Below are positions 1-9,880 of a stretch of 64,000 bases of DNA, in pieces. The stretch's first letter is position 1; each line of letters starts with the position of its first letter. The notes under the pieces are model-generated. The model was not told the DNA's origin and made no database searches. It was given only the letters and a program-made list of their open reading frames with translations. Position numbers and translations under genes: made by a program. This stretch comes from Armatimonadota bacterium (GTDB lineage Bacteria; Armatimonadota; Zipacnadia; JAUWAU01): contig JAUWAU010000034.1 of NCBI GenBank assembly GCA_030601885.1, positions 1 to 64,000 on the forward strand. Direction: 5' to 3'.

Positions 1-250
1 CCGGAGCCGTCTCGAGCACATTGTACTTGATGGTCAGGCGCAGCGGCAGCTCACTGGCGTCGCCGAGGTGCACGAGCTGGTCGGCGATCGACACGTCGAG
101 GAACTGCACCTTGCCGCCCTCGTAAGCCGGCCCCGACGCGGACGCGCCCTTCTTCAATACCAGCACCCTGTCGTCGTTCTGGCCCATGCACACAACAGCG
201 CACATGAGCGCGCATAATCCTACGGACACAACAATGGGTATTCGTCTCAT
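1..250 (-). CDS. secreted protein of unknown function, C-terminus beyond the window
   Basis: Only the N-terminal 83 or so codons are present because the gene runs off the left edge. The start is the ATG at 250, preceded by AGGG with a six-base spacer; an in-frame ATG at 256 is possible but abuts the purine run. The first 24 residues (MRRIPIVVSVG, then a Leu/Ala/Cys/Val-rich core ending near VCMGQ) form a signal peptide, so the product is exported. What follows (VLVLKKGASAS, then LPLRLTIKYNV) looks like a beta-rich domain, but I recognise no family. It reads in the same direction as the next three genes, so it may belong to the same run of exported proteins. Confidence 0.6.
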   Translation of the reverse strand, partial: MRRIPIVVSVGLCALMCAVVCMGQNDDRVLVLKKGASASGPAYEGGKVQFLDVSIADQLVHLGDASELPLRLTIKYNVLETAP

Positions 251-305
251 TGCCATCCCTCACAGTCATTCAACGGGAGCATGGCGCTGCTGCTTGAGAC
301 TCGCG

Positions 306-2465
306 CTACTCCGGACGCCTCCGAGAGAAAACGAGGCTGTGCAGTCGTCCGGGGGCCAGCGTCCAGCCTGCAGCGACGCCTGGCTCAACATCGTGTGCGG
401 CCGCCTTGGTGCCACCCACGTAGTACGTCGCCCGCCATAGCCCGTCGCCGGGGGCCGGACAGGCTATTCGCAGCTCCTCCGTCAATAAGCTCACGGCGAA
501 TACGCCTACATCGCCTTCCTCGTCCTCCCAGGCGCTCTGAATGACGAGCGGGAGACGAAGTAGGCGAGGGGGATCGAACACTTGCCGCTTCCAGCGTCTC
601 TGCTCCTTCGTCACCTCGGGGACGTCCGACACCATCGGCCGGAGCATCTTGCCGTAGAGCAGATACCGTTTCGCATGGCCCGCCATCGCCGCGAAGTAGT
701 CGTCCAGAAACGCCGCGGCGTCCTCCGGCAGAGCATCAACCGGCTCGGCGGGAGCACCCCAGAAGGCGAGACAGGGCACTTGACCATACACGCACATGGC
801 TGCCAGACTCCGGATGGACTTGTCCGTCGCCGTGACCCATCCGAAGATGACGGGGATATACTCGTGGTTCAGGTACTGCACCAGCGGCACGAGCTGCGGG
901 ATGACCGAATCGTGGAAGTTGCGGTTCTGGTAGCCGTGCAGGATCATGTTGAACAGCTCGGCGTCGTACTCTTTTGTGAGCAGGAAGTGCTTGGCTCCGC
1001 GTCTGGAGGCCTCGGCCTTGATCTCGTTGAACGCCTGAACCATGACTCCGGTTGACCATGTCCCGCAGGGGACCGGGTGGCCGTGGGAGCGATCGAAGCA
1101 GGAGACGATGCCGTCGGGCCGGGGGCCGGGGTCCTGGTCGTCATGGATGGACGTGACGCCCAGGTCGAGAAGGCGACGAGACGTCTCCTGCAGGAACTGC
1201 CTGCCGAAGTCGGTGCCACGGCAGACGTTGCGCAGGTGTCGTACCTCGGCGACGCGCTCGGCCAGCTCGCCGTCGGGGCCTCATTCGCACACTTGCGGGC
1301 CGCGGTGCTGCTCGAAGTACTGCGCCAGTCGGCGGTTCACTTCCGCCGTTGCTGTCTCACTGGCGTAGGTCCAGTGGTACCCGGAGATGAACCCGCAGAG
1401 GTACATCTCGTCCCGCAGAAGCCGCTCGGCAAGTCTGCGGAACTGGCCGGCGCCGACTGACGGAGGGAAGTAGTCAATGCCGACCCAGTTGTCGTGCTTC
1501 TCCCAGCCGAGCGGGCGATAGATGAGGGGGACGCCGAAGCGCTTTCGGTAGCTTGCCAGGCGTGCGGGCAGGTCGTCGAGGGTCTCGCGGGTCAACTGCG
1601 AGGAAATGCACAGCGGCGGGTGGTGAAGCAGAGGGGGGATGTCCGTGCGGTCGCGGAGCTTGGTCTTGCACCAGAACTGCCCGCTCTGCCACGCGCGGTA
1701 TATGTCGGCTGCGGCCTGCCAGGCGCCGTCACAGAAGGTGGTTCGGACGTGGTAGGCCGGCTCCCACCTCTTCGCGGGCACGTACGGCATTCTGTGCCGC
1801 ACCTGCACCGCCATCCTCGGCCTCCCGTGAGCCTGGAACCCGAAGCTCTTGACGCTTCCCTCAGTGTCATCGGCCCACAGCAGGCAGCCGCCACCCGGCC
1901 CGTAGTAGGCCACCATTTGCGCGGCCATATCGGTCGGGTACGTCAGCCACAGTGAGGCGCGCGAAGGCGTGAATAGCCTCCCCTCGGCAACCGGCACGAG
2001 GAACTGATCCCCCGCGCCATCCAGAGGTCTGCGCATCTGGAGAACGGGGAAGTCCACGCGCCCCACGGCCACGTCGGCCTCCTTGGGCTGCACCGAGATG
2101 GCCCATCTGGCCTCCCCAGGCGCTCCGGAGAACTCGACTCGGACTTCCGCCCTCACTCGCGCTCCCTCGAAAGCTATGGTGACGGCATCATTCCGCCGTT
2201 GGACCGGCCCAACCCTCAACTGAACCGCGTCCACTTCCCCGACCGGCTTGTCGTCCTTCACGAGCAGGACGCGCAACAGCCCCACGCTCGCGTCCGGCTC
2301 CGGCGTGATGTACTCGCGACCGCGCTGCTTGTCGTACAGGCTGGTGACGAGGGCCCCGCGGATGACGATGCGCAGCGTCCCATTCTCCAGCACGCTCTCG
2401 GCCGGTTGAGCTGCTGCCGTCCTCACAAGGGCACAGAGACCGGCGAGACACAGCCACTTGCACAT
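306..2465 (-). pseudogene. DUF6259-type secreted glycoside-hydrolase-like protein, interrupted by an in-frame TGA
   Basis: Translation begins at the ATG at 2465 (GGGGAG seven bases upstream) with a clear signal peptide, MCKWLCLAGLCALVRTAAAQ. The reading frame resembles DUF6259 proteins, large exported proteins with a beta-sandwich followed by a TIM-barrel-like domain (family assignment from memory of such proteins). A single TGA at 1281-1283 (codon 395) interrupts it. After the stop the same frame continues without a shift for 324 further codons, through DFGRQFLQETSRRLLDLG and VSCFDRSHGHPVPC to a TAG at 306. The uninterrupted gene would encode about 719 residues. Either it is a recent pseudogene, the two halves are expressed separately, or the stop is a sequencing error. 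An internal ATG at 1043 exists but lacks an obvious ribosome binding site. Confidence 0.75.
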
Positions 2466-2526
2466 ATCCAATCTCCCCTTGTCAGAGGCGGATGGGCGAT
2501 GGCCAAATCGTGGTACCCGGATCGCC

Positions 2527-4818
2527 TCACTGCGACGCTTCAACGAAGACCGGCAGCCCCAGCACTGAAGCGTCTTCGCCCCCGAGGCGGATGGTGGTGT
2601 CGGAAGGCACGAAGCTCGGCGCCGACCAGAAGTTGAAGGAGCCGCGCTGAGGCAGCAGATGGTCGAGGTTGCCAGCGACGATGCGAAGAATGTGACCTCT
2701 CTCGAAGCGGTGCACGCGGAAGTCACATTCCACGTCGAGCTCCATCAGCTCGCCCGTGGCTTTCACGAATCGAAACGCCGGGCCACGAGTTATCAGGTCT
2801 GCGTTCCGCTCGTCGCCTCTCTCATCAATCGTCACGTCGTAGATGCTGATGGTCATCGCGAATTCCGCCGCGTTGCAGGAGACAGACAGGCGTGCTTTGG
2901 GTGTGCCCATCAGGACCAGATCGCTCGAGAGCGGCCCGGAATTGAAGATGAGCTCATGACGCACCGTTCCCTCGCCCATCGGCACCCAGAGCAGGTCCTC
3001 GGGCTCGGGCGACGTCACTCGGTTCCGCAGGATGATCGTATTGGACTCCGGCCTCTCGGTCAGCACGCGACCGCCGCTGCCGAGGAACAGCTCCCGACGC
3101 ACGACATGCGTACCGGGGTAATCGTGCAGTCGGAAGGCTTCGTACCCGGTGTCCGGGTCGGGCGTTTCTCCCGGGCGGCAGCTCGGCGCTATGAAGCAGA
3201 TCGGCGGCTCGTCCACGATGCCGTTATCCTCCCCCTTGAGCCAGTGCCGCAGCCAGCGCCGCATATCGGTCGCCACACACCGGCTCCAGACCGGGCCGGC
3301 GCCGAGGTCGTCTGTCACCAGCGACGCGCTGGCCTTGCCCAGGTCCACGCGCTCATCGAAGTATCTGTCATTGAGCCGCCATACGACCTTGGTGCCGTCC
3401 GACAGGTAGTTGGGATCGTACATATAGCCGCCATGGTCGCGGGGCTGCAGTTGCCAGCGGACGAAGAAGCCGTTGCGCAGCAGCGAGCGGCGCATGCGTT
3501 CATGGCCCTGCGCGGTGAACCAGTGACCGCGGGCCGCCTGCTTGAAGAACAGCGCCCGGCTCGTCACGTTGCGAAGTAGTTGCCGGTACCGCTTCGAATG
3601 AGCCACATCGAGATCTTCCGGGGCTCGATCTTTGGCGACGTCTTCGGGCAGATACACCGCGCGGTCGGTGATCTGCCGCCACTGGAAGTCCCAGTCGTTG
3701 CGATCGCGCGCCGCCCGGTAGAATCGCGCCCGCCATGGCCCTCCGGTCACCCTGGGCGAGGGCGCCGACAGGGACGAAACAGCACACCGTTCGGGGAACC
3801 TGTAGGAGCGGCGCACGAACTCAAGATCATCATCTGTGCGGAGCGTAACGGAAGTGGGTGTGTTGGACACGATAGGCGCGGCCAGAGCGCCGAACACGAA
3901 GTCCCGGCCGACCACGCGCGGGTCGTTCGCCTGCACCTCGTCGTCGAACTGCACCCGGACCGTGCCGCTCGCCGGGTCGATGTCCTCCGCGCGCAGCACC
4001 CGTCCCATCGGCCCATAGGGCGGCTCGCAGTCGGTCGTCTTCAGCCACGTATTGGCGCTGTAGCCGTGGCGCACCGCGAATCGCGTCTCGTCGTCGCCGT
4101 TCAGGAAGTTCGGGTACAGGCACCCATCTCCCGGGTTGACGAACGTGCTCACGATCCCCGTGCGCCACTTCCACGACACGTCCGACAGGTCCATCGACAG
4201 CGACATCCAGCTCATGATGCCGCCATACGAGCCGCCGTTCACCGCCATGTTCCCGCCGTCGATGCCGAACACATCGAAGTTGTCCAGCAGAAACGTGATG
4301 ACTTCCTTGACGGAGTTCTGCTCTTTCAGTCCGCCAATCTCCGTGAACCAGCCTTTGCCGCCCGCCTCCGTGTCCCCCGGGTAGACGCCCCCGTTGATGG
4401 GCACGGGGCGGTCTTCGAGCTCCTGCCCCTGCCCGTGCAGCGTGATGCCCATGGCCGCAATGCCATCGGCCCGGGCCAGAGCAGAGCCCATCACGGCGCC
4501 GCCGCCGAGTCCGTGGAACAAAGCCACCATCGGCCAGCCACGCTCCGGTCGCTCATGCGGCTGGCCGTCGATGGGCAACGCCACGTTCACGCGCTCCATG
4601 ATCTCGTGATCCGTTCCCACCCCTGTGGTGTAGAAGAAGCGTACCTCGTGTGCACCGGGAGTGGTGTGGCAGGAGATCAAGCGGAACCTGGGGCGCCGCT
4701 GCGCCAGTTCCGCCAACGCAGCAGCCAGGTCGGCGCCCCGCGCCGAAACACAGACTGCGCCGTTGCATGCCGCCGAAGCAATCAGCAGGACCCACAAGGC
4801 TCTCGGCCGAGCGTTCAT
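2527..4818 (-). CDS. secreted CocE/S15-family alpha/beta hydrolase
   Basis: The protein has 763 residues, starting at the ATG at 4818 with AGGAG seven bases upstream, which gives a proper signal peptide (MNARPRALWVLLIASAACNG); an upstream in-frame ATG at 4842 would only add eight residues before it. The N-terminal half is an alpha/beta hydrolase: the nucleophile elbow is GGSYGG with Ser197, and FHGLGGG near residue 110 fits the oxyanion region. The C-terminal part (from about residue 580) fits the jelly-roll domain of X-Pro dipeptidyl-peptidase/CocE proteins. Such enzymes cleave esters or X-Pro peptides; the substrate here cannot be told. It lies between the DUF6259 pseudogene (61 bp downstream) and the heparinase-like gene, all on the minus strand. 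Confidence 0.8.
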   Translation of the reverse strand: MNARPRALWVLLIASAACNGAVCVSARGADLAAALAELAQRRPRFRLISCHTTPGAHEVRFFYTTGVGTDHEIMERVNVALPIDGQPHERPERGWPMVALFHGLGGGAVMGSALARADGIAAMGITLHGQGQELEDRPVPINGGVYPGDTEAGGKGWFTEIGGLKEQNSVKEVITFLLDNFDVFGIDGGNMAVNGGSYGGIMSWMSLSMDLSDVSWKWRTGIVSTFVNPGDGCLYPNFLNGDDETRFAVRHGYSANTWLKTTDCEPPYGPMGRVLRAEDIDPASGTVRVQFDDEVQANDPRVVGRDFVFGALAAPIVSNTPTSVTLRTDDDLEFVRRSYRFPERCAVSSLSAPSPRVTGGPWRARFYRAARDRNDWDFQWRQITDRAVYLPEDVAKDRAPEDLDVAHSKRYRQLLRNVTSRALFFKQAARGHWFTAQGHERMRRSLLRNGFFVRWQLQPRDHGGYMYDPNYLSDGTKVVWRLNDRYFDERVDLGKASASLVTDDLGAGPVWSRCVATDMRRWLRHWLKGEDNGIVDEPPICFIAPSCRPGETPDPDTGYEAFRLHDYPGTHVVRRELFLGSGGRVLTERPESNTIILRNRVTSPEPEDLLWVPMGEGTVRHELIFNSGPLSSDLVLMGTPKARLSVSCNAAEFAMTISIYDVTIDERGDERNADLITRGPAFRFVKATGELMELDVECDFRVHRFERGHILRIVAGNLDHLLPQRGSFNFWSAPSFVPSDTTIRLGGEDASVLGLPVFVEASQ

Positions 4819-5257
4819 AGCAGGACTCCTCGCGGGGCCCAACTCAGGACGAGCAGCGCTTTCCTTTACGTTGGCATAGTGCTGGGAGTAGACGGCAGCC
4901 GCCCTCGACCGTTCGCTTCGATCGACTCACACCTCTACTGTCAGCACACCGCCAACACAGCACTTCGTCCTCCACGCCGCAAAGCCTCCGCCATCGCCTT
5001 CCGGAGATGACGCGCACGTGCCGTTTGCTGGTATGGGGGGAATCTGCTGGTCTGATGTGACGAGGTGCGTCAGGCGGTTGGAACACCACCGCGGAATGGC
5101 TCTTTGCCGACAGAGCTCGTGGTCCGCGCTCCAGCGGGCAGACCGAGCACCCGGATGAACGCGAGTCCTGCCGCGGGCCCGGCGTGCCCCCCGATTTCTC
5201 CCACAAACGCTACGGGCTGGCGGTCGGGTTCGGATGCAGGGGATGGAGTTGTGACCC
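4819..5257. other. intergenic spacer, no gene recognised
   Basis: This 439-base spacer separates the CocE-type hydrolase from the heparinase-like gene. A minus-strand frame ending near 5070 reads protein-like (RQPVAFVGEIGGHAGPAAG) but has no start or recognisable family, so it may be decayed coding DNA. A promoter for the hydrolase is expected here but no convincing -35/-10 pair was found. Confidence 0.4.
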
Positions 5258-7585
5258 CTATCCGCGCGCGGGCGTCGCCTCGACGGTGAACGAGGGCTCT
5301 CCGCGGGCATTCACGGGAACGGTGAAACGAACACTGCCCCCTGACGTGCTCTTCGCCTGGGCCACCGGCCGATCGCCCGCCCGCAAAGTCCAGGGACACG
5401 AAGGGGCCACGCCAAGGATCAGGTGCGTGCTCGCGCCGGGCTCTGGAAGGCGGTAGGCGGCCGATGAGAGCTCCTCGGCGCCCCGATTGAACAGGACCGC
5501 GTCGCCATCGATGAGCGCGCCCAGGAGCGCTGCCGACTGCACAAGGGCGGCTTTCGGGGGCGCCGTGGGCCCGTCCCTGTCGCAGACCGCGAGCACGTGC
5601 AGGAAATGGTCCTCGGGGGCCGGCGTCGGAGGCGAGATCTCCACGCGCCACTCGCCGGTCCACTTGTGTACGTCACGGATGCTCTCTTCGCTCATGCCCT
5701 CGAAGTCCAGATCCCAGTTCTTGCCGTTGACCCAGTATCGCTTGCCAGGGCCTCCGATCTTCTCGAACTGGGCATCCTGGGGGAGCAGCGTGGTGCAAAA
5801 CAGCTTGCCCTCCCCTTCACGGATCTCGATGAGCGGCGCTTCCACCTCGGGCTCATCCACCGAGTGCAGCAGGAATCGCTTCCGGTAGTCGGCCTTTGTG
5901 CTGGCAACGTCGTCGAAGACGACGATGATGGGGCGTTCCCAACCCGCCGGCTCGCGCAGGTAGACCATGGAGCGCGAGAAGCGCGTCAGTTTATGGCCGC
6001 TGTAGGCCTTGGCGGCGTCGCCCACGGCGAAGGCGTAGGAGCCCTCGTCAGCGTACGAGGTGATGCCGTCGAGCGCCGCGTATCCGTCGGGGAGTATGTC
6101 CTCCAGTGTCTTCGCGTCCGCTATCCACTTCTGCCCACCATCATTGGAGCGAGGCCCGGATGAGAATTCGCCGAATGACTCCGCGGGATCAAAGACCGTT
6201 ACGCAGTTGTGGGCGATGGTTCGGGTGAAGTAGTTGTGCCAGTGGGGGGTGCCGTAGCGGCTGCCCTTCTGATAGCTGCCCGAGTCGATGGCCAGGCGCC
6301 CACGGTAAGAGAGAGTGAAGGCGTTCTCGTCGCGATGATGGTGGTTGATGGAGATGAACTTCGAGCACTTGAAATGGAGCAGTGTACTGCGATCATCCCA
6401 GCGGTCTCGCATCAGGACCACGCCCGCGTTCCGGAAGTGCCGGGAGAGCGGCAAGGGGTGCTCGGCGTCGTCCGGCGCCAGCGGTTCCACACTCTTGTCA
6501 CCGTAGAGCACGTCCCAGAAGCGGTCGCGGTATGAGTTGCGCTCGGAGAGCTCGCGCACGTACCAGGCGGCGTGCGGATTCTTGAGGACGCCGGCCGCGA
6601 CCACCAGGGAGCCCCAATCGCCTGCAGAGGTGTTGCTGAAGTTGTCCCCACTGCCGTGGAAGAGCCCGTCGCCCCGGTCGCCGTAGATCCAGAAGTATGG
6701 GAGCTGCCCGCGCCAGGGGTAGTACACGCATTCGTTGGTGGCGCTCGACCAGACACAGTGGTTGCGCACCTTGGTGTAGGAGGCGCCGTATGCCCAGCCC
6801 ATGTGATAGCCGCCGTCGATGGCGATCCATCCCTGCGCCGGGTGGTAGCCGCGCAGCCAGTTGCCCCGCACGCGCAGGAGTTTCGTCTGCAGGTCGGGCC
6901 GCTCGGTGATGACGGCGAGCAGGCCCGCCGCCAGCGCGAAGTTGCCCCAGCGAGAGTGTCCGCCGATGAAGTTGGGCCTCTCGGCGAAGTACCAGTTCCG
7001 TTCGATGTGGGCGACGATGGAATCGCGCAGCCGCGTCTTCTGGCCTTCGTCCAGCCATAGGTACAGCCAGTCGTACACGACGGCCAGGGACATCAGTCGC
7101 CCGCGGTAGTTGTCGTCGTTTCCCTCGTCCGGCCCCGCCTCGATCATCAGGTCGGCCCAGCGCAGTGACCACTCGCGGTAGGTCTTCTCGCCGGTCACGG
7201 CCGCAACAAAGGTCGTGTTGCGTCCCGGCCCCCACTGCTTTGGCCTGCGTGCGAACTGCTCCGGATCGCGCTCCACCATCCGGCCGGCAAGACCCACCAG
7301 CCACTGCCATTCCTCCTTGTGACTCCCGGCGATTCTCGAGCGAATGGCGGGGAGGTCTGTGTCACGAAAGAACAGCCGTGGGTGGCCAGGATATACCGAG
7401 AACTGCGAGGGAGTGCCCCTGATGACGACCTCGGGCACCGCAGCCTGGGCGATACTGTACGACCCGTCCTCAGCCCCCTCCCCCGCCCCAACGATACACA
7501 GGAGCAGGGCTCCGGCCGTTGCCAGCCTCCGAACAGGCATCTCCTGCAAGCAAGGTAGCCTGACCATGCCGTCTGCGCCTCCCAT
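5258..7585 (-). CDS. exported heparinase II/III-like polysaccharide lyase
   Basis: The product has 775 residues. The start chosen is the ATG at 7585, preceded by AGAGAGGG with a seven-base spacer; the hydrophobic segment (RRLATAGALLLCIVGAGEG) then sits at residues 19-37 as a signal peptide. A second ATG nearer that segment has its purine run touching the codon and is less likely. Residues about 65-370 form an alpha/alpha toroid (HPRLFFRDTDLPAIRSRI, then Trp/Tyr-rich helices). The block beginning INHHHRDENAFTLSYRGRL and containing HNYFTRTIAHN matches the heparinase II/III domain, whose His/Tyr residues act in beta-elimination of uronic-acid glycans. A beta-sandwich follows. The substrate may be alginate, heparin-like or another uronate polymer. 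Neighbouring exported hydrolases support a glycan-degrading role. Confidence 0.85.
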   Translation of the reverse strand: MGGADGMVRLPCLQEMPVRRLATAGALLLCIVGAGEGAEDGSYSIAQAAVPEVVIRGTPSQFSVYPGHPRLFFRDTDLPAIRSRIAGSHKEEWQWLVGLAGRMVERDPEQFARRPKQWGPGRNTTFVAAVTGEKTYREWSLRWADLMIEAGPDEGNDDNYRGRLMSLAVVYDWLYLWLDEGQKTRLRDSIVAHIERNWYFAERPNFIGGHSRWGNFALAAGLLAVITERPDLQTKLLRVRGNWLRGYHPAQGWIAIDGGYHMGWAYGASYTKVRNHCVWSSATNECVYYPWRGQLPYFWIYGDRGDGLFHGSGDNFSNTSAGDWGSLVVAAGVLKNPHAAWYVRELSERNSYRDRFWDVLYGDKSVEPLAPDDAEHPLPLSRHFRNAGVVLMRDRWDDRSTLLHFKCSKFISINHHHRDENAFTLSYRGRLAIDSGSYQKGSRYGTPHWHNYFTRTIAHNCVTVFDPAESFGEFSSGPRSNDGGQKWIADAKTLEDILPDGYAALDGITSYADEGSYAFAVGDAAKAYSGHKLTRFSRSMVYLREPAGWERPIIVVFDDVASTKADYRKRFLLHSVDEPEVEAPLIEIREGEGKLFCTTLLPQDAQFEKIGGPGKRYWVNGKNWDLDFEGMSEESIRDVHKWTGEWRVEISPPTPAPEDHFLHVLAVCDRDGPTAPPKAALVQSAALLGALIDGDAVLFNRGAEELSSAAYRLPEPGASTHLILGVAPSCPWTLRAGDRPVAQAKSTSGGSVRFTVPVNARGEPSFTVEATPARG

Positions 7586-8254
7586 GGCAATGCCCTCTCT
7601 TCCGATGATCGCTCGGGGCCTGGTCGCCCCACGGCCGGATCTGCGCGCGTTCCCCGCCAGTTGACCTCGTCCCGGTTGAGGGTCCACGGGTCATTGTGCA
7701 TGCGGCGGAGCATCTCCGGGTGGGCAAGGTCATCCACGAGCCTATTCATCGCTCAGGGATCTGTTTCCTGGCAGCACTACCCATCAATGTGCGCGGCAGC
7801 GAAGATGTGCATGCCATGCTCGCTCCGGATCGTCTCGGAGAAGAGGGGCGCGCTCCACGGCACGCGATCGGGGTCCCCCGGTAGGGGCCCCCTGTCCGGC
7901 CGGGGCGCCACAGTCAACTGCCGGCGACAGGCAAGGCGCTCAGGGAGCACGTCGCGGGCGGCGATCCATGCATCGGTCGATGCGTCAGCACCATCGACGG
8001 GCTGGGTTAGACAGCCCCAGGGTCCATGGCAGTCAGGAGGTAGGTAACCCTCGGGGCTCGAACCCCTGGTGTGGGTTTTCGGCAAGGACAACCCCGTGAG
8101 GTTCCAGGGCTGATCCGCCCACGATCCTCGATGAAGCCCGATGTGTCTCGTCGCAGCCAGACGTCGTGGATCGTCGAGCACCGATTCGTACTCGTCGCCC
8201 AGAGATGGCCTCAGACCGACGGGGGCGGGTAGATCGCAGGATGGGGGGAACCCG
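7586..8254. other. intergenic spacer with decayed coding scraps
   Basis: No intact gene is seen in these 669 bases between divergent genes. On the minus strand, around 7660-7749, a frame reading NRLVDDLAHPEMLRRMHND resembles the C-terminal tail of sulfatases. Another minus-strand frame, 7777-7930, reads DRVPWSAPLFSETIRSEHGM and stops at 7777; it looks like the end of a lost gene of unknown family. A T-arm-like sequence (GGGGTTCGAGCCCC on the minus strand near 8060) has no cloverleaf around it. Confidence 0.4.
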
Positions 8255-9460
8255 ATGTCAACTACCATCGCGCTCGCACTCGCTTGTGGGACTCCGAGAG
8301 TCCTCCTGGTGGCACTCGCCCTCACGCTGGGAGGCCTGTGCGCGGCACAAGATCCCGGGACAGCGGGCGGGGAAGCGTCCGCACGCAGAGGAGGGGAAGC
8401 CGTGCTCGGCGAGCCAGTGGAGATTGACGCTGAAAGCAACGCGAAGGTCTACCTCGTCGGCGGCGATGAGCGGCCCGCCGATAACATCTACGGCGAGCAA
8501 CCGTACGGGGACGCCACGGGCCGGCGGATCGCCATCCGGTACTATAAGAGCGGGGACAAGCCGGGCGGGATCAGCATCCTCGACCTGGTGGACGGGTCGC
8601 GGCACGACGTGCTGGTGGGCGCGACCCCGTTCCCGGCGTTCCACGCATGGGGCGAGTACCTGTACTACCACCAGACGATCGACGACGTGCTGACGCTCCG
8701 GCGCTGCAACTTCCTGACCCTCGAGGTCGAGGATGTAGCCGTCCTGCCGGACGAGCGAGGCAGGTACAGCTACGGGACGGTCTCCCCGGACCATCGCTAC
8801 TACGCCGTCAGCGTCCGAACAGGGGACCAGCCCGCCAATGTACACCTTCTGGATGTCGAGACAGGCGAGTGGAGCATCCTGCTGGACAAGCCCGGGTACC
8901 ATGCGAAGCACGAGCAGTTCTCGCAGGACGGGCGCAACCGAGTCCTGATCCAGCTCAACCGGATGCCCGACGTGAAGCAGGTGCTCCTCGCGGAGCTCGA
9001 GATCGGCGGACAGGAGCGTCTGTTCCCCGCCGACCGCCCCCACACCGCGCGTCCGACGGGTCACGAGGCCTGGGTCGGCGCCACGGATCGCGTCTTCTTC
9101 TCCACCGGTTCCGACCCGGAGAGCAACGGCAACGTGTGGACCGGCCGCGTGAGCGACGACGGCCCTACGCTCGTGCACAAGGAGGGGCTGCGCTTCGGCC
9201 ACGTTAGCGTGTCACGGTGCGGTCGCTACTGGGTGGGCGACACGGGTGAAGAGGGAGTCCCCATCTACATCGGCAGCTTCGCCACAGGCCGGTGCAGGCG
9301 CGCCGCCTTCACCCGCACCGTGTACGATGGCAAGCAGTGGGCACACGCACACCCGTATCTGACGGCCGACAACCAGTGGCTGATCTTCACGTCCACGCGC
9401 GGTGGCCACCCACAGGTCTACGGCGTGCGGCTGGCCGACGGATGGCTCGAGGACCTGTAA
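8255..9460 (+). CDS. exported oligogalacturonate-lyase-like (PL22/TolB-type) beta-propeller
   Basis: The start is the ATG at 8255, four bases after GGGGGGAA, giving 401 residues. A signal peptide occupies about 1-33 (VLLVALALTLGGLCAAQ). The rest is a chain of short beta-blades: WGEYLYYHQTIDDVL, then GTVSPDHRYYAVSV and HAHPYLTADNQWLIFTS. This pattern is typical of oligogalacturonate lyases of family PL22, which split short pectin fragments, and of related TolB-like propellers. The His-rich segment before TADNQWLIFTS fits the region that binds the catalytic metal in PL22, but I cannot confirm the ligand set. It would act on products of the pectate-lyase-like beta-helix protein at 32881-34401. 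A non-catalytic TolB-like sensor is the main alternative. Confidence 0.7.
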   Translation: MSTTIALALACGTPRVLLVALALTLGGLCAAQDPGTAGGEASARRGGEAVLGEPVEIDAESNAKVYLVGGDERPADNIYGEQPYGDATGRRIAIRYYKSGDKPGGISILDLVDGSRHDVLVGATPFPAFHAWGEYLYYHQTIDDVLTLRRCNFLTLEVEDVAVLPDERGRYSYGTVSPDHRYYAVSVRTGDQPANVHLLDVETGEWSILLDKPGYHAKHEQFSQDGRNRVLIQLNRMPDVKQVLLAELEIGGQERLFPADRPHTARPTGHEAWVGATDRVFFSTGSDPESNGNVWTGRVSDDGPTLVHKEGLRFGHVSVSRCGRYWVGDTGEEGVPIYIGSFATGRCRRAAFTRTVYDGKQWAHAHPYLTADNQWLIFTSTRGGHPQVYGVRLADGWLEDL

Positions 9461-9507
9461 CAGCGGCACAGCCCCCTCGCGGTTCGTGCCAACAGCTTCA
9501 TGAAGGT

Positions 9508-9624
9508 CTAGTAGTCAGCCCGCTCTTTGCGGCACACCACGGCCATCTTCTCATACTCCTGCAGAATGGTGGGCAGCCTCAGTTGCTTGAGGTAATGCTC
9601 CAGCAGCACCGTTGCCGTGCTCAT
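9508..9624 (-). pseudogene. istB: IS21-family istB remnant (N-terminus only)
   Basis: Reading from the ATG at 9624 (GGGGAGG upstream), the frame gives MSTATVLLEHYLKQLRLP and then QEYEKMAVVCRKERADY before a TAG at 9508-9510. This is the classic N-terminus of IstB, the AAA+ helper ATPase of IS21 elements. A full IstB has about 250 residues; only 38 codons remain, perhaps with some further residues after the stop (TFMKLLARTA). No istA or terminal repeat was found nearby, so it is a relic that points to earlier transposition in this spacer. Confidence 0.8.
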
Positions 9625-9880
9625 GGGATGCCTCCCCTCTCAACGAGGGCAGCGTAGGAGGAGACATCCGTGTGAGCCACCTTCACATGGCGCAGGTGCT
9701 CCCGCGCGTCCAGGCGAAGCGCCCTGGACCGGTCGGTCAACGCGTAGGAGTTCCAGAAGGACTGACAGGCGTTCGATGACGGCCGAAGAGACTTGGGGCG
9801 GCGGCATGGCCCTCTATGGAGTCGCTTACACTATGACATCCCGAGCTTTGACGTGCAGTGCCGGGCGAAGGAGATTGCCA

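Noticed and set aside
1281..1283. The TGA in the DUF6259 gene as selenocysteine or a reassigned codon
   Set aside because: TGA ends several clearly complete genes in this window, and I see no hairpin of the SECIS type directly after the codon or reason for selenocysteine in this family. A mutation or error is simpler.
8050..8090. A tRNA on the minus strand suggested by GGGGTTCGAGCCCC
   Set aside because: Only a T-arm-like hairpin is present; no acceptor stem, D arm or anticodon arm can be drawn around it.
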